Part shown: positions 46,246 to 55,105 of the stretch, one piece after another
How positions within the stretch are numbered: the first letter of the stretch is position 1
How the letters are laid out: the number at the start of each line of letters is the position of its first letter
Origin: Alteromonas pelagimontana
Lineage (GTDB): Bacteria > Pseudomonadota > Gammaproteobacteria > Enterobacterales > Alteromonadaceae
Direction of reading: 5' to 3'
Length of the DNA stretch: 64,000 bases
Assembly: GCF_002499975.2 (NCBI RefSeq)
Contig: NZ_CP052766.1
Coordinates: forward strand, 434,001 to 498,000
Notes under the pieces: generated by a model
Told to the model about the DNA's origin: nothing
The model's input: only the letters and a program-made list of their open reading frames with translations
The model's database searches: none
Position numbers and translations under genes: made by a program

Positions 46246-46274
46246 TTGTATATCCCCACCAGTGGTGGTAGAAT
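46246..46274 (+). promoter_or_regulatory. rplY promoter with palindrome in the spacer
   Basis: TTGTAT (46246-46251) and TAGAAT (46269-46274) are 17 bases apart. The spacer holds CCACCAGTGGTGG (46256-46268), an inverted repeat with arms CCACCA/TGGTGG around one base. It could be an operator or just a hairpin. Confidence 0.55.
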
Positions 46275-46386
46275 TCGCCGCCCTCGAAATTCGAAGGCAC
46301 AGTTGCGTAATGCGTTACCAGCTGTCCAGATGGATTTTGGTCGCAAAAATCCATACTACACTTAATTATATTATTGGAGACATTCC

Positions 46387-47022
46387 ATGTCTGATGCAAT
46401 TTTTAAACTGGATGCTCAAGTCCGTACTGACCTGGGGAAAGGTGCGAGCCGCCGCCTACGTCATACTGACAAAGTACCTGCTATTATCTATGGCGGCGAT
46501 GAAGCGCCACTTGCTATTACTTTGGACCATAACAAAGTAAATAATGCTGCTGACTTTGAAGCATTTTACTCTCACGTTCTGACTCTGAACATTGATGGGA
46601 AAAGTGTTGAAGCGCTGGTTAAAGATATGCAGCGTCACCCGTACAAGCCAAAAATTACCCATATTGACTTTCAACGTGTAATTGCTGGTCAGAACGTACA
46701 CACTAACGTACCTCTACACTTCGTTAACGAAAGCAAATGTAAAGCTGTTAAAGAAGAAGGCGGTATCGCTGAACATCATGTCAATGAAATTGAAATCACT
46801 TGTCTACCTAAAGACCTGCCGGAGTTCATCGAAGTTGACATGGCTGGTGTAGAAATGGGTCAAACGCTTCACCTTTCTGATCTGACTCTGCCTGCAGGTA
46901 TTACTTCTGTAGAACTGGGTAAAAACGATGAAGCGCATAACCTAGCTGTAGTAACTGTTAAGCCTGCTCCTAAAGCACCTGCTGCTGATGAAGACGAAGC
47001 TGAAGAAGGTACTGAGGAATAA
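46387..47022 (+). CDS. rplY: 50S ribosomal protein L25/general stress protein Ctc
   Basis: 211 residues, the longer Ctc form, with an N-terminal L25 domain that binds 5S rRNA ([24 protein letters not shown]) and a C-terminal TL5 beta domain (about 100-185), then an acidic tail. TTGGAGAC precedes the ATG. pth follows after five bases. Confidence 0.95.
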   Translation: MSDAIFKLDAQVRTDLGKGASRRLRHTDKVPAIIYGGDEAPLAITLDHNKVNNAADFEAFYSHVLTLNIDGKSVEALVKDMQRHPYKPKITHIDFQRVIAGQNVHTNVPLHFVNESKCKAVKEEGGIAEHHVNEIEITCLPKDLPEFIEVDMAGVEMGQTLHLSDLTLPAGITSVELGKNDEAHNLAVVTVKPAPKAPAADEDEAEEGTEE

Positions 47023-47027
47023 TCAGC

Positions 47028-47621
47028 TTGCCTGATATTCGTCTTATCGTGGGCCTGGGAAATCCAGGCCCCGAATATGAAAATACTCGACACAATGCCG
47101 GCGCATGGTATGTGCACCAGTTGGCGAACCATTTTCATACTTCATTAATCCCAGAAAGCAAATTCTTTGGAAAAACCGGGCGTATCTCTATAGCCGGTCA
47201 AGATGTTCGTCTTCTCTACCCTACTACCTTTATGAATCGAAGTGGTCAGGCCGTTGCCGCCATAGCAAACTTCTATCGTATTGAGCCAGAACAGATAATG
47301 GTTGCTTTTGATGAGCTTGACCTTCCTCCTGGTGTGGCGAAATTTAAGATAGGTGGTAGTTCTAGTCAGAATGGTATTCGCGATATTGTCTCAAAAATGG
47401 CTAATAATAAAGACTTTCTGCGTTTACGGATCGGCATTGGACATCCTGGACATAAAAGTAAGGTCACCGGCCACGTGTTAGGTAAGCCGCCCGGTAATGA
47501 AAAAGAAGCTATCAACAGCGTAGTTGATGAAGCAATACGTTGTACTGATATTCTTCTTAGTGACGGTCTCACACCCGCACAAAACAGGCTTCACTCCTTC
47601 AAAGCCGAAGTTTCCAAATAA
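47028..47621 (+). CDS. pth: Peptidyl-tRNA hydrolase with altered active-site loop
   Basis: 197 residues from a TTG start. It frees tRNA from stalled peptidyl-tRNA. [20 protein letters not shown] (catalytic His), TTFMNRSG (Asn) and FDELDLPPG (Asp) are conserved. The usual GGGHGGHNGL loop is here GGSSSQNGI: one residue shorter and with Gln114 in place of the histidine. The rest of the protein is normal, and the gene sits in the conserved rplY-pth-ychF operon, so it is likely the working cellular enzyme. Confidence 0.93.
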   Translation: MPDIRLIVGLGNPGPEYENTRHNAGAWYVHQLANHFHTSLIPESKFFGKTGRISIAGQDVRLLYPTTFMNRSGQAVAAIANFYRIEPEQIMVAFDELDLPPGVAKFKIGGSSSQNGIRDIVSKMANNKDFLRLRIGIGHPGHKSKVTGHVLGKPPGNEKEAINSVVDEAIRCTDILLSDGLTPAQNRLHSFKAEVSK

Positions 47622-47642
47622 ATAACGAATTAAGGATCCATC

Positions 47643-48734
47643 ATGGGTTTTAAATGTGGCATTGTCGGCCTGCCAAATGTGGGTAAATCGACACTTTTTA
47701 ATGCGCTGACCAAAGCCGGTATCGAAGCGGCAAATTTCCCGTTTTGTACAATTGAGCCAAACACTGGCGTGGTTCCTGTGCCGGATCTTCGTTTAGATAA
47801 ACTGGCTGCTATTGTAAAACCACAACGGGTTGTTCCTACAACTATGGAATTTGTAGACATTGCCGGACTAGTAGAAGGCGCGTCCAAGGGTGAAGGGCTA
47901 GGTAACAAATTTTTGGCTAACATTCGTGAAACTGATGCTATTGGTCATGTTGTAAGATGTTTTGATGATGACAATATTGTTCACGTTGCCGGTAAAGTCA
48001 GTCCAATAGATGATATCGATATTATCAACACCGAACTGGCCTTAGCTGATTTGGAAGCCACTGAAAAGGCTCTGTTGCGAGTTGCTAAACGCGCAAAGGG
48101 TGGCGATTCCGAAGCGAAGTATGAAATTAAAGTACTGGAAAAAATTAAGCCTCACTTAGACGAAGGTAAATTGTTACGGTCTTTGGAGTTAACCAAAGAA
48201 GAGTACGCTGCTATCAGTTACATGAATCTGCTCACATTAAAGCCTACCATGTATGTGGCTAACGTAAGCGAGGAAGGATTCGAAAACAATCCTTATCTGG
48301 ATCAGGTTCGCGCCATTGCTGAAACAGAAAACGCAGTCGTTGTTGCTGTTTGTGCTGCTATAGAATCAGAGATAGCTGAACTTGATGACGATGAAAGAGC
48401 CGAGTTTATGGAAGACATGGGCTTGGAAGAGCCTGGTTTGAATCGCGTGATCCGCGCAGGCTACAATTTGCTATCTTTGCAAACTTATTTCACTGCCGGT
48501 GTAAAAGAAGTGCGAGCCTGGACCTTTCCTGAAGGCTCGACTGCTCCGCAAGCAGCGGGAAAAATCCATACTGACTTTGAGAAAGGGTTTATTCGAGCGG
48601 AAGTTATCGGCTACGATAACTTCGTTCAATATAATGGCGAGCAGGGTGCCAAGGATGCAGGAAAATGGCGCTTAGAAGGTAAAGAATATATTGTTAAAGA
48701 CGGTGATGTTATTCATTTCCGATTCAATGTCTAA
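47643..48734 (+). CDS. ychF: YchF/OLA1-type redox-regulated ATPase
   Basis: 363 residues. G1 is [10 protein letters not shown]3 is [10 protein letters not shown], and the C-terminal TGS domain has [28 protein letters not shown] (part quoted). YchF binds ATP rather than GTP and associates with ribosomes. It has AAGGATCC upstream of the ATG and follows pth by 21 bases. A terminator comes after it. Confidence 0.97.
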   Translation: MGFKCGIVGLPNVGKSTLFNALTKAGIEAANFPFCTIEPNTGVVPVPDLRLDKLAAIVKPQRVVPTTMEFVDIAGLVEGASKGEGLGNKFLANIRETDAIGHVVRCFDDDNIVHVAGKVSPIDDIDIINTELALADLEATEKALLRVAKRAKGGDSEAKYEIKVLEKIKPHLDEGKLLRSLELTKEEYAAISYMNLLTLKPTMYVANVSEEGFENNPYLDQVRAIAETENAVVVAVCAAIESEIAELDDDERAEFMEDMGLEEPGLNRVIRAGYNLLSLQTYFTAGVKEVRAWTFPEGSTAPQAAGKIHTDFEKGFIRAEVIGYDNFVQYNGEQGAKDAGKWRLEGKEYIVKDGDVIHFRFNV

Positions 48735-48751
48735 TTGAGTAATTAAAGAGA

Positions 48752-48782
48752 AAGCCCCGCCTGCCTTAGTCGGGGCTTTTTT
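48752..48782 (+). terminator. Intrinsic terminator after ychF
   Basis: AGCCCCG/CGGGGCT stem with a 12-base loop and a T6 run. Confidence 0.9.
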
Positions 48783-48889
48783 GTTAGTCCAAATCGTAGT
48801 ACATTTCTCAACGCATATTTCCTTTTTCCTGTATTCCCATAAAACGGTTATAAAAGAAGGTTTTCCATTTACTGCAAGGGCACATTTTC

Positions 48890-49777
48890 ATGACGCGTCG
48901 CGTAATCAGATATCTCTCTCTCTTACTAAAGACAAGTACGATTGCCGGAGGACTGTTTTTTCAACATCAAAGTTTCGCCGAGAATGAGGAACACTGGTAC
49001 ACCGTTCCGCAATCAGATTTGGTGTATATGCAAACTAACCAGGGCGCGGTTGTGGTGGCGCTGACCGATGCCATTGCCCCGCACCATGTATCTCAGTTTA
49101 AAACGCTGATTCGACACCGGTTTTATGACAACCGCTACTTTTATCGGGTAATTGAAGGGTTTGTTGCTCAGGCAGGAACCAACGGTACTCATGATCCCAC
49201 AGAATATACCAATCGTATTGCTGCGGAATTTTCAGCATCTTCAGTAGAAGGCTTTTACGAAGTAGAGCGCCCTGCTCCATTTGCTCCCGTTAGCGGTTTT
49301 ATAAACGGTTTCCCCGCAGCCACCACAGTAACCCGAGAATCTTATTGGCTGGCAAACTGTCCTGGCGCCCTGGCTATGGCCCGTGACAATAAGAAGGATT
49401 CCGCTGACACTGAATTTTATATTGTGATTGGTCAGGCACCTCGTCATTTGGACCGGAATATGTCGGTATTTGGGCGAGTGATGGATGGGATGGCAGCACT
49501 GCAGAAATTGCCTCGGGGAGAAGCTGAAAACGCGGGGGTAATAAAAGATTTTTCAGAAAAAAGTGAAATCCTCTACGTCAGGCTCGGTGAAGATTTACCG
49601 AAGTCTGAGCAACGCCACTTCCGTATACAGCTACCCAGCCATCCTCAATACCAGAAGAAAATCGCGACGGCCAAAGAACTGGATAATCCTTTCTTTGTGG
49701 ATAAGCAACTCGCTCCTCGCCCTATAGATATCTGCTACTATCAAACAGATGTTGAGGAAGTTTACAGCCCCAAATAG
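48890..49777 (+). CDS. Periplasmic cyclophilin-type peptidyl-prolyl isomerase
   Basis: 295 residues with a signal peptide (about 1-30, FAENEE after it). The cyclophilin domain has RFYDNRYFYRVIEGFVAQAG (catalytic arginine), TEFYIVIGQ and VFGRVMDGM. A tail of about 60 residues after the domain has a cysteine near the end. Enzyme helps folding of periplasmic proteins. Single gene in front of the tRNA array. Confidence 0.9.
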   Translation: MTRRVIRYLSLLLKTSTIAGGLFFQHQSFAENEEHWYTVPQSDLVYMQTNQGAVVVALTDAIAPHHVSQFKTLIRHRFYDNRYFYRVIEGFVAQAGTNGTHDPTEYTNRIAAEFSASSVEGFYEVERPAPFAPVSGFINGFPAATTVTRESYWLANCPGALAMARDNKKDSADTEFYIVIGQAPRHLDRNMSVFGRVMDGMAALQKLPRGEAENAGVIKDFSEKSEILYVRLGEDLPKSEQRHFRIQLPSHPQYQKKIATAKELDNPFFVDKQLAPRPIDICYYQTDVEEVYSPK

Positions 49778-49890
49778 TCAAAATACTGTTACTGCACCGG
49801 CTTTACAGGTGATTTATTCTGCAAAGCGTTTAATTTTTCGCCCCGCAAGCTCACATATTAGGCAGTTAAAAAAAGTTGTCAAAAAAGGGG

Positions 49891-49919
49891 TTGACGACCC
49901 TGGGTCATATCAGCATAAT
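49891..49919 (+). promoter_or_regulatory. Promoter of the tRNA-Met/Leu/Gln array
   Basis: TTGACG and CATAAT are 17 bases apart, followed by ACGCGCC, a GC-rich discriminator as at other stringently controlled stable-RNA promoters. It lies about 35 bases before tRNA-Met. Confidence 0.85.
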
Positions 49920-49954
49920 ACGCGCCACTCCTCAAGGGGAGTGAACAACACGGA

Positions 49955-50031
49955 GGCTACGTAGCTCAGTTGGTTAGAGCACATCACTCATAATGATGGG
50001 GTCGCAAGTTCGAATCTCGCCGTAGCCACCA
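49955..50031 (+). tRNA. tRNA-Met (CAT), elongator type
   Basis: 77 bases with CCA. Acceptor GGCTACG/CGTAGCC fully paired (so not the initiator), anticodon loop CTCATAA, T-arm GCAAG/CTCGC with one weak pair. First gene of the array. Confidence 0.95.
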
Positions 50032-50037
50032 ACACAC

Positions 50038-50058
50038 AACCCATTCATTGGGTTTTTT
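50038..50058 (+). terminator. Terminator-like hairpin inside the tRNA array
   Basis: AACCCA-TTCAT-TGGGTT followed by TTTT, seven bases after tRNA-Met and 16 before tRNA-Leu. Flanking CACACAA and TTGTGTG may extend the stem. It may reduce read-through to the later tRNAs or just assist processing. Confidence 0.5.
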
Positions 50059-50073
50059 ATTGTGTGATGTTAT

Positions 50074-50158
50074 GCGGAAGTGGTGGAATTGGTAGACACG
50101 CTGGATTTAGGTTCCAGTGCTTCACGGCGTGAGAGTTCAAGTCTCTCCTTCCGCACCA
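50074..50158 (+). tRNA. tRNA-Leu (TAG)
   Basis: 85 bases with CCA and a long variable arm, as for leucine tRNAs. Acceptor GCGGAAG/CTTCCGC; anticodon loop TTTAGGT (anticodon TAG). Confidence 0.95.
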
Positions 50159-50162
50159 GTGT

Positions 50163-50238
50163 TGGGGTATAGCCAAGTTGGTAAGGCAGCGGGTTTTGAT
50201 CCCGCGATTCGTTGGTTCGAGTCCAGCTACCCCAGCCA
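50163..50238 (+). tRNA. tRNA-Gln (TTG)
   Basis: 76 bases, identical to the copy at 40063. Anticodon TTG in loop TTTTGAT. Third gene of the array. Confidence 0.96.
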
Positions 50239-50275
50239 TTTTTCCTGCATAATTGTAATATCTACAGTTATCTTC

Positions 50276-50351
50276 TGGGGTATAGCCAAGTTGGTAAGGC
50301 AGCGGGTTTTGATCCCGCGATTCGTTGGTTCGAGTCCAGCTACCCCAGCCA
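50276..50351 (+). tRNA. tRNA-Gln (TTG)
   Basis: 76 bases, identical to 40063 and 50163. Last gene of the array, with a terminator right after it. Confidence 0.96.
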
Positions 50352-50359
50352 TATTTTCA

Positions 50360-50395
50360 AAACGCCGGTCTTTCGATCGGCGTTTTTGTTTTTGC
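50360..50395 (+). terminator. Intrinsic terminator of the tRNA array
   Basis: AACGCCG/CGGCGTT stem with a ten-base loop and a T-rich tail (TTTTTGTTTTT). Confidence 0.88.
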
Positions 50396-50470
50396 TTTAC
50401 AGGCATAGCAAAGGTCGGCAGACTAACTTCCAAAATTTTATAAAAATCATCAATTAAACGGGAATTATAC

Positions 50471-51874
50471 GTGATAAACGAGATAGTCTCTGCGGTGAAC
50501 AATGTATTGTGGGGCGATGGTCAGGTTCTCATCGTCATGCTGCTGGGTTGTGGCATCTGGTTTACCTTGCGTTTGGGTGGCGTTCAAATCCGTCACTTTG
50601 GTCACATGTTTACTTTGCTGCGAGGAAGTACTACTTCCACCAAAGAAGGCATTAGCTCATTTCAAGCCTTATGTACCAGTTTGTCTGCTCGGGTGGGTAC
50701 CGGCAACCTTGCAGGTGTAGCAGTAGCCATTTCGTTAGGAGGCGCAGGCGCCATTTTCTGGATGTGGGTAATTGCCTTGTTAGGAATGGCCACTGGCTTT
50801 GCTGAAAGCGTTCTGGGTCAGCTTTATAAAGTTAAGGATGAAAATGGTGAATTTCGCGGTGGGCCTGCTTATTACATTAAACAAGGATTAAATAAAACCT
50901 GGCTGGCGGTGGCATTTTCTCTCTGTTTGTTCTTTGGCTACGGCTTTGTCTTTAGTGCGGTTCAAGCCAACACCATTACTGATGCTTTAAACAACGCGTA
51001 CGACATCCCTACGCTTTACTCTGGAATTGCTATTATTCTCTTAGCGTCACTGATCGTTGTGGGCGGTTTGCGCGGTATTGCGCGCTTCGCAGAATGGGTA
51101 GTGCCCTTTATGGGGATCAGCTATGTTGCGGCGGCGCTGATTATCACCTTCATGAACTTATCATTGGTTCCGGATGTGCTCTATAACATTGTGACCTCTG
51201 CTTTTGGGCTACAGGAAGCGGGTGCCGGAGCATTAGCCGCGGCAATAAAGAACGGCATCCAACGCGGCTTGTATTCCAATGAGGCGGGGTCGGGAAGTGT
51301 ACCTCATGCTGCTGCCAGTGCTGCCCCCTTCCCTAACCATCCAGTTTCCCAAGGATATGTGCAAATGCTTGGAGTCTTTTTAGACACCATGGTTCTATGT
51401 ACTGCCACAGCATTTATTATTCTTTTGGCTGGCGGTTCGGCTTCCGGTCAGATGGAAGGTATTGGCATGACCCAGGCAGCGATGAGCGCACATATTGGCG
51501 ATAGCGGAACGGCTTTTGTTTCTGCGGCGATTTGCTTTTTTGCTTTTACTTCTGTCGTGGCCAACTATGCTTATGGCGAAAGTAATCTGCACATGTTTAA
51601 ACTGGATAATAAGCTCGGACGAATAGCATACACAATTGGCTATCTCGGCATGATCCTCTGGGGCTCTGTGGCTGCCTTACCACAGGTATGGGCAATGGCG
51701 GATATGGCTCTGGGTCTTATGACCGTCATCAATATTATCGCCATTGTATGGATGACGCCGACCATTGTATCTATCAGTAAGGACTACTTTGGCAAACATG
51801 CTAAAGGTGAAAAACCTGAGTATAAAACCGGTGATTGCGAGATTCAGGGAGAATCGGAAAAAGGCATCTGGTAA
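50471..51874 (+). CDS. Sodium:alanine/glycine symporter (AGCS family)
   Basis: 467 residues from GTG 50471 with ACGGGAA upstream. About ten to eleven transmembrane helices. Family signature: SARVGTGNLAGVAVAI (substrate/sodium loop), GGPAYYI, and NEAGSGSVPHAAA. It takes up alanine or glycine with Na+, a usual choice in marine bacteria. Single gene with its own terminator. Confidence 0.94.
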   Translation: MINEIVSAVNNVLWGDGQVLIVMLLGCGIWFTLRLGGVQIRHFGHMFTLLRGSTTSTKEGISSFQALCTSLSARVGTGNLAGVAVAISLGGAGAIFWMWVIALLGMATGFAESVLGQLYKVKDENGEFRGGPAYYIKQGLNKTWLAVAFSLCLFFGYGFVFSAVQANTITDALNNAYDIPTLYSGIAIILLASLIVVGGLRGIARFAEWVVPFMGISYVAAALIITFMNLSLVPDVLYNIVTSAFGLQEAGAGALAAAIKNGIQRGLYSNEAGSGSVPHAAASAAPFPNHPVSQGYVQMLGVFLDTMVLCTATAFIILLAGGSASGQMEGIGMTQAAMSAHIGDSGTAFVSAAICFFAFTSVVANYAYGESNLHMFKLDNKLGRIAYTIGYLGMILWGSVAALPQVWAMADMALGLMTVINIIAIVWMTPTIVSISKDYFGKHAKGEKPEYKTGDCEIQGESEKGIW

Positions 51875-51883
51875 TACTTAATG

Positions 51884-51913
51884 AAAAACGGCAGATAACT
51901 ATCTGCCGTTTTT
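51884..51913 (+). terminator. Intrinsic terminator after the AGCS symporter
   Basis: AAAAACGGCAGAT-AACT-ATCTGCCGTTTTT, a perfect 13-bp stem with A and T runs; works in both directions, so it may also serve the minus-strand genes coming from the right. Confidence 0.92.
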
Positions 51914-51968
51914 CATTTACATGTCTCTTCTCTAACTACGATCTCTGCCACTCATCGTTCTACCGCGC

Positions 51969-52148
51969 TTACCCTCTGAACATCATCATAATAAGTTGAA
52001 GAACCAGCATTATCATTATTAACGGCCAAATCCAGCGGGAGATCTTAGATGCTGTCTCGCTGCTCACCCGAAGCTTTGAACGCTCTAAAAGAGGAATAAC
52101 AATAATCAGTGCCAGAAAAAGTATACCTAACAGTATCAGGACTTCCAT
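51969..52148 (-). CDS. Small two-helix membrane protein after ubiF-like gene
   Basis: 59 residues. Two transmembrane helices (about 3-21 and 38-57) joined by a short basic/serine loop; the end is methionine-rich. The ATG at 52148 overlaps the end of the hydroxylase gene by 13 bases in another frame, so translation may be coupled. No family recognised. It is too short for usual gene-finding cut-offs but the overlap and membrane pattern look real. Confidence 0.55.
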   Translation of the reverse strand: MEVLILLGILFLALIIVIPLLERSKLRVSSETASKISRWIWPLIMIMLVLQLIMMMFRG

Positions 52149-53317
52149 TCATTCATCCCCAATGCGTAACGTAAAATCTGCTTTTTGGCAGGCGTGGCAT
52201 GTTGGGTAAATTTCAACATGGCTTTTCTCAACCATTTAACTGGGGGTATATCGTTGCTAAACAAGAGATAAAATCCGTCCATTGCTGACATCATTAGTAA
52301 GTTGTCGCGCTGTCTGGGCTTCTCATACTCTTTCTTAAGAAGCTGAAAATCAGCTTCGGCGCCAGTACCTGCCATTTTTGCAGTCAGCTTCAACAATACA
52401 TTTACGTCTTTAAAACCGAGATTGACGCCCTGCCCGGCGAGCGGGTTAATAGTATGAGCCGCATCACCTACCAAGATGACATTGGGCCTGATATATTCCG
52501 AGGCATGGGAGCGCGTAAGTGCAAAGGGGGCTTTGGCTATGACGGAAAAATCAGGAAGAACATCAGGAAATGCCCGAATAATTTCCTGTTTTAGCGCCTC
52601 TGGCGCCAACATTTTGAGCTTCGTTATTGTAGCGGCATCGTCGTACCATACCAGCGAGCCGAAATTATCATACATTGGCAGGAACGCTCTGGGTCCGCTA
52701 GAATGAAACTCTTGCCACGTCCAATTTTCAACTTTATCAGCCAACTCAATAGTAATGCCTAGTGCCTGCTGCGAATACTGCCACCCGGAATGACCAATTG
52801 CTGCTTGCTGTCTGACCAGCGAACGGGCACCGTCGGCCCCAACTAACCATTTGGCCGTAAGGGAATGTCCGTTATCCAGGGTAATCTCGCAGTGCGAATG
52901 AGGAACAACGCGGCACCCGTCTATCTTTGCGCCGGTGATCCAACTGAGATTCTCTGCGTGTTTTGCGGCTTGATAACAACCTAGCTGGATGAGACGATTT
53001 TCGACAAAATAGCCTAACTGAGGTTCATTTACCGATGCGGCGGAAAAATCGGTTCGGCTCTCAGGCGACTCCCACACCGACAATTTATCGTATGCGCGCA
53101 GCCGCGTTTGCTGAATATGTGTCCAGGCACCGACTTCCCGTAATAATTTTACCGAGGCCATATTGATAGCAGAAACACGCAGATCTGGCGGTTGCTCAGG
53201 AGAATGCCCCTGCGGCATCGCCTTCTCAATCACCGCCACGTGATACCCCTGCTGGACTAATCCCGCTGCTAATGCAGCACCGACCATTCCCCCACCGTTA
53301 ATACAAAAATCGTACAT
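52136..53317 (-). CDS. ubiF: FAD-dependent ubiquinone-biosynthesis hydroxylase (UbiH/UbiF family)
   Basis: 393 residues from ATG 53317 behind GGGAGAAGC; the in-frame start at 53371 is earlier and untypical. FAD-binding GGGMVGAALAAGL, the DG motif in GADGARSLVRQ, and LVGDAAHTINPLAGQGVNLGF are clear. Position next to and divergent from miaB is that of ubiF in enterobacteria, which hydroxylates the demethoxyubiquinol ring. The family has close paralogues (ubiH, ubiI), so the symbol rests on synteny. Confidence 0.85.
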   Translation of the reverse strand: MYDFCINGGGMVGAALAAGLVQQGYHVAVIEKAMPQGHSPEQPPDLRVSAINMASVKLLREVGAWTHIQQTRLRAYDKLSVWESPESRTDFSAASVNEPQLGYFVENRLIQLGCYQAAKHAENLSWITGAKIDGCRVVPHSHCEITLDNGHSLTAKWLVGADGARSLVRQQAAIGHSGWQYSQQALGITIELADKVENWTWQEFHSSGPRAFLPMYDNFGSLVWYDDAATITKLKMLAPEALKQEIIRAFPDVLPDFSVIAKAPFALTRSHASEYIRPNVILVGDAAHTINPLAGQGVNLGFKDVNVLLKLTAKMAGTGAEADFQLLKKEYEKPRQRDNLLMMSAMDGFYLLFSNDIPPVKWLRKAMLKFTQHATPAKKQILRYALGMNEWKS

Positions 53318-53644
53318 AGCTTCTCCCGCGCGTAATGCGTCATTATGACGCAAAGCTGATTGCGCTGTCATGAATACCGTTACTTCTTTTGTGATAGATC
53401 ACTTTAGCACCGTTGGCTAAGCCTTTGGGCCGCTAAGCCGCCGGTACCCATCATAGTTATGGTTCAAACGCTGCTGAATGGCACAAGTAATCGCTGGGCA
53501 AAGCGTGCGAGAACAGGTAAAATATGCAGCTATTTTGAACATCGACCAGCACGTGCTCAACCTTTTCGAAACCAGGGTTTCGTCCGGACGCTGTCTTACG
53601 TCCTTTTCCCGGTGCTGGCTTACTAGGGTAATAATGTCGCTGCT
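53318..53644. other. Divergent promoter region ubiF/miaB
   Basis: About 330 bases with no gene. A short inverted repeat GAAACC-AGG-GTTTC (about 53568-53581) is the only structure noted. It must hold promoters for both genes, but I cannot place them with confidence. Confidence 0.45.
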
Positions 53645-55081
53645 ATGACTAAGAAGCTGTATATCAAGACCTGGGGCTGTCAAATGAACGAGTATGACTC
53701 GGAAAAAATGGCTGACCTGCTGGATTCCACGCATGGATACGCGCTGGCCCAAGAGCCGGAAGACGCAGATGTGATTCTACTGAACACCTGTTCCATTCGT
53801 GAAAAGGCACAGGAAAAGGTATTTCACCAATTAGGGCGCTGGAAAAATCTCAAAAAGAATAAACCTGATCTTATTATTGGTGTCGGCGGCTGTGTTGCAT
53901 CACAGGAAGGTGACGTTATCCGTCAGCGCGCGCCCTTTGTCGATTTGGTTTTTGGACCGCAAACATTGCATCGTCTACCGGAAATGATCAATCAGATCAA
54001 AAATGGTGAGAAAGCAGTGGTTGATATCAGCTTCCCGGAAATCGAGAAGTTTGATCGTTTACCTAGTCCTCGCGCTGAAGGACCCACTGCATTTGTTTCG
54101 ATTATGGAAGGCTGCTCAAAATACTGTAGTTTCTGCGTAGTACCTTACACGCGGGGTGAAGAAGTCAGCCGGCCCGTAGATGACGTACTGTTAGAAATTG
54201 CCCAGCTCGCCGAGCAGGGCGTGCGTGAAGTGAATCTGTTAGGGCAAAACGTAAACGCCTTTCGTGGTGAACACTACGACGGTACCATTTGCCGTTTTGC
54301 AGAATTACTCGAACTTGTATCCGCTATTGATGGCATCGATCGCATTCGTTATACCACATCGCATCCGGTAGAGTTCACGGACGATATTATTGATGCGTAT
54401 GCCAGTATTCCCGAACTGGTAGATCATCTTCATCTACCGGTACAAAGCGGATCCGATCGTATATTGAACCTGATGAAGCGCGGCCATACCGCACTTGAAT
54501 ATAAATCAAAGATTCGCAAGTTGCGAAAAGTGCGTCCAAATATCAGTATGTCTTCCGACTTTATTATTGGCTTTCCCGGTGAAACCGATACCGATTTTGA
54601 AGCCACCATGGATTTGATTCAAGCGATTGACTATGATCTCAGCTTTAGTTTCATCTATAGTGCGCGCCCGGGTACGCCGGCTGCCGATGCAGTAGATGAT
54701 GTTACTGAAGACACGAAAAAGCAGCGTCTGTATTTATTACAGCAAAGGATTAACCAACAGGCACTTCGCATTGCCCGCAACATGGTCGGCACTGAGCAAC
54801 GAATTCTGGTTGAAGGCCCTTCTAAAAAGAACCCAATGGAGCTGTCTGGTCGTACTGAAAATAATCGTGTGGTAAATTTCGAAGGCACTCCCGATATGAT
54901 TGGGGAATTCCTCGATGTCAGAATTACAGATGTATTTGCCAATTCCCTGCGCGGTGACGTAGTTCGCCGGGAAAGTGAAATGGGGTTGCGTGTGGCAGTT
55001 TCGCCCCAATCTATTATGGCAAAGCATAAGATGGAGCAGGCAAACACATTAGGTGTTAACCAGTTCCTTCCCACCGCCTAA
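53645..55081 (+). CDS. miaB: tRNA-2-methylthio-N6-isopentenyladenosine synthase
   Basis: 478 residues. Radical SAM methylthiotransferase: N-terminal cluster cysteines in [22 protein letters not shown] and GVGGCVAS; the SAM cluster CSKYCSFC (CxxxCxxC) near residue 158; TRAM domain at the end. It modifies A37 of tRNAs reading UNN codons. First gene of miaB-ybeZ-ybeY-ybeX-lnt. Confidence 0.97.
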   Translation: MTKKLYIKTWGCQMNEYDSEKMADLLDSTHGYALAQEPEDADVILLNTCSIREKAQEKVFHQLGRWKNLKKNKPDLIIGVGGCVASQEGDVIRQRAPFVDLVFGPQTLHRLPEMINQIKNGEKAVVDISFPEIEKFDRLPSPRAEGPTAFVSIMEGCSKYCSFCVVPYTRGEEVSRPVDDVLLEIAQLAEQGVREVNLLGQNVNAFRGEHYDGTICRFAELLELVSAIDGIDRIRYTTSHPVEFTDDIIDAYASIPELVDHLHLPVQSGSDRILNLMKRGHTALEYKSKIRKLRKVRPNISMSSDFIIGFPGETDTDFEATMDLIQAIDYDLSFSFIYSARPGTPAADAVDDVTEDTKKQRLYLLQQRINQQALRIARNMVGTEQRILVEGPSKKNPMELSGRTENNRVVNFEGTPDMIGEFLDVRITDVFANSLRGDVVRRESEMGLRVAVSPQSIMAKHKMEQANTLGVNQFLPTA

Positions 55082-55105
55082 TTTTTTTGCGAGGATAGTA
55101 GAAAC

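Noticed and set aside
49749-49964. Plus-strand frame overlapping the cyclophilin end and running into the tRNA-Met gene
   Set aside because: It covers the tRNA promoter and start of the tRNA and has no ribosome site; a chance frame.
50057-50502. Minus- and plus-strand frames across the tRNA-Gln copies
   Set aside because: These are translations of tRNA sequence, including the repeated peptide that appears at 40063 and 50163-50351.
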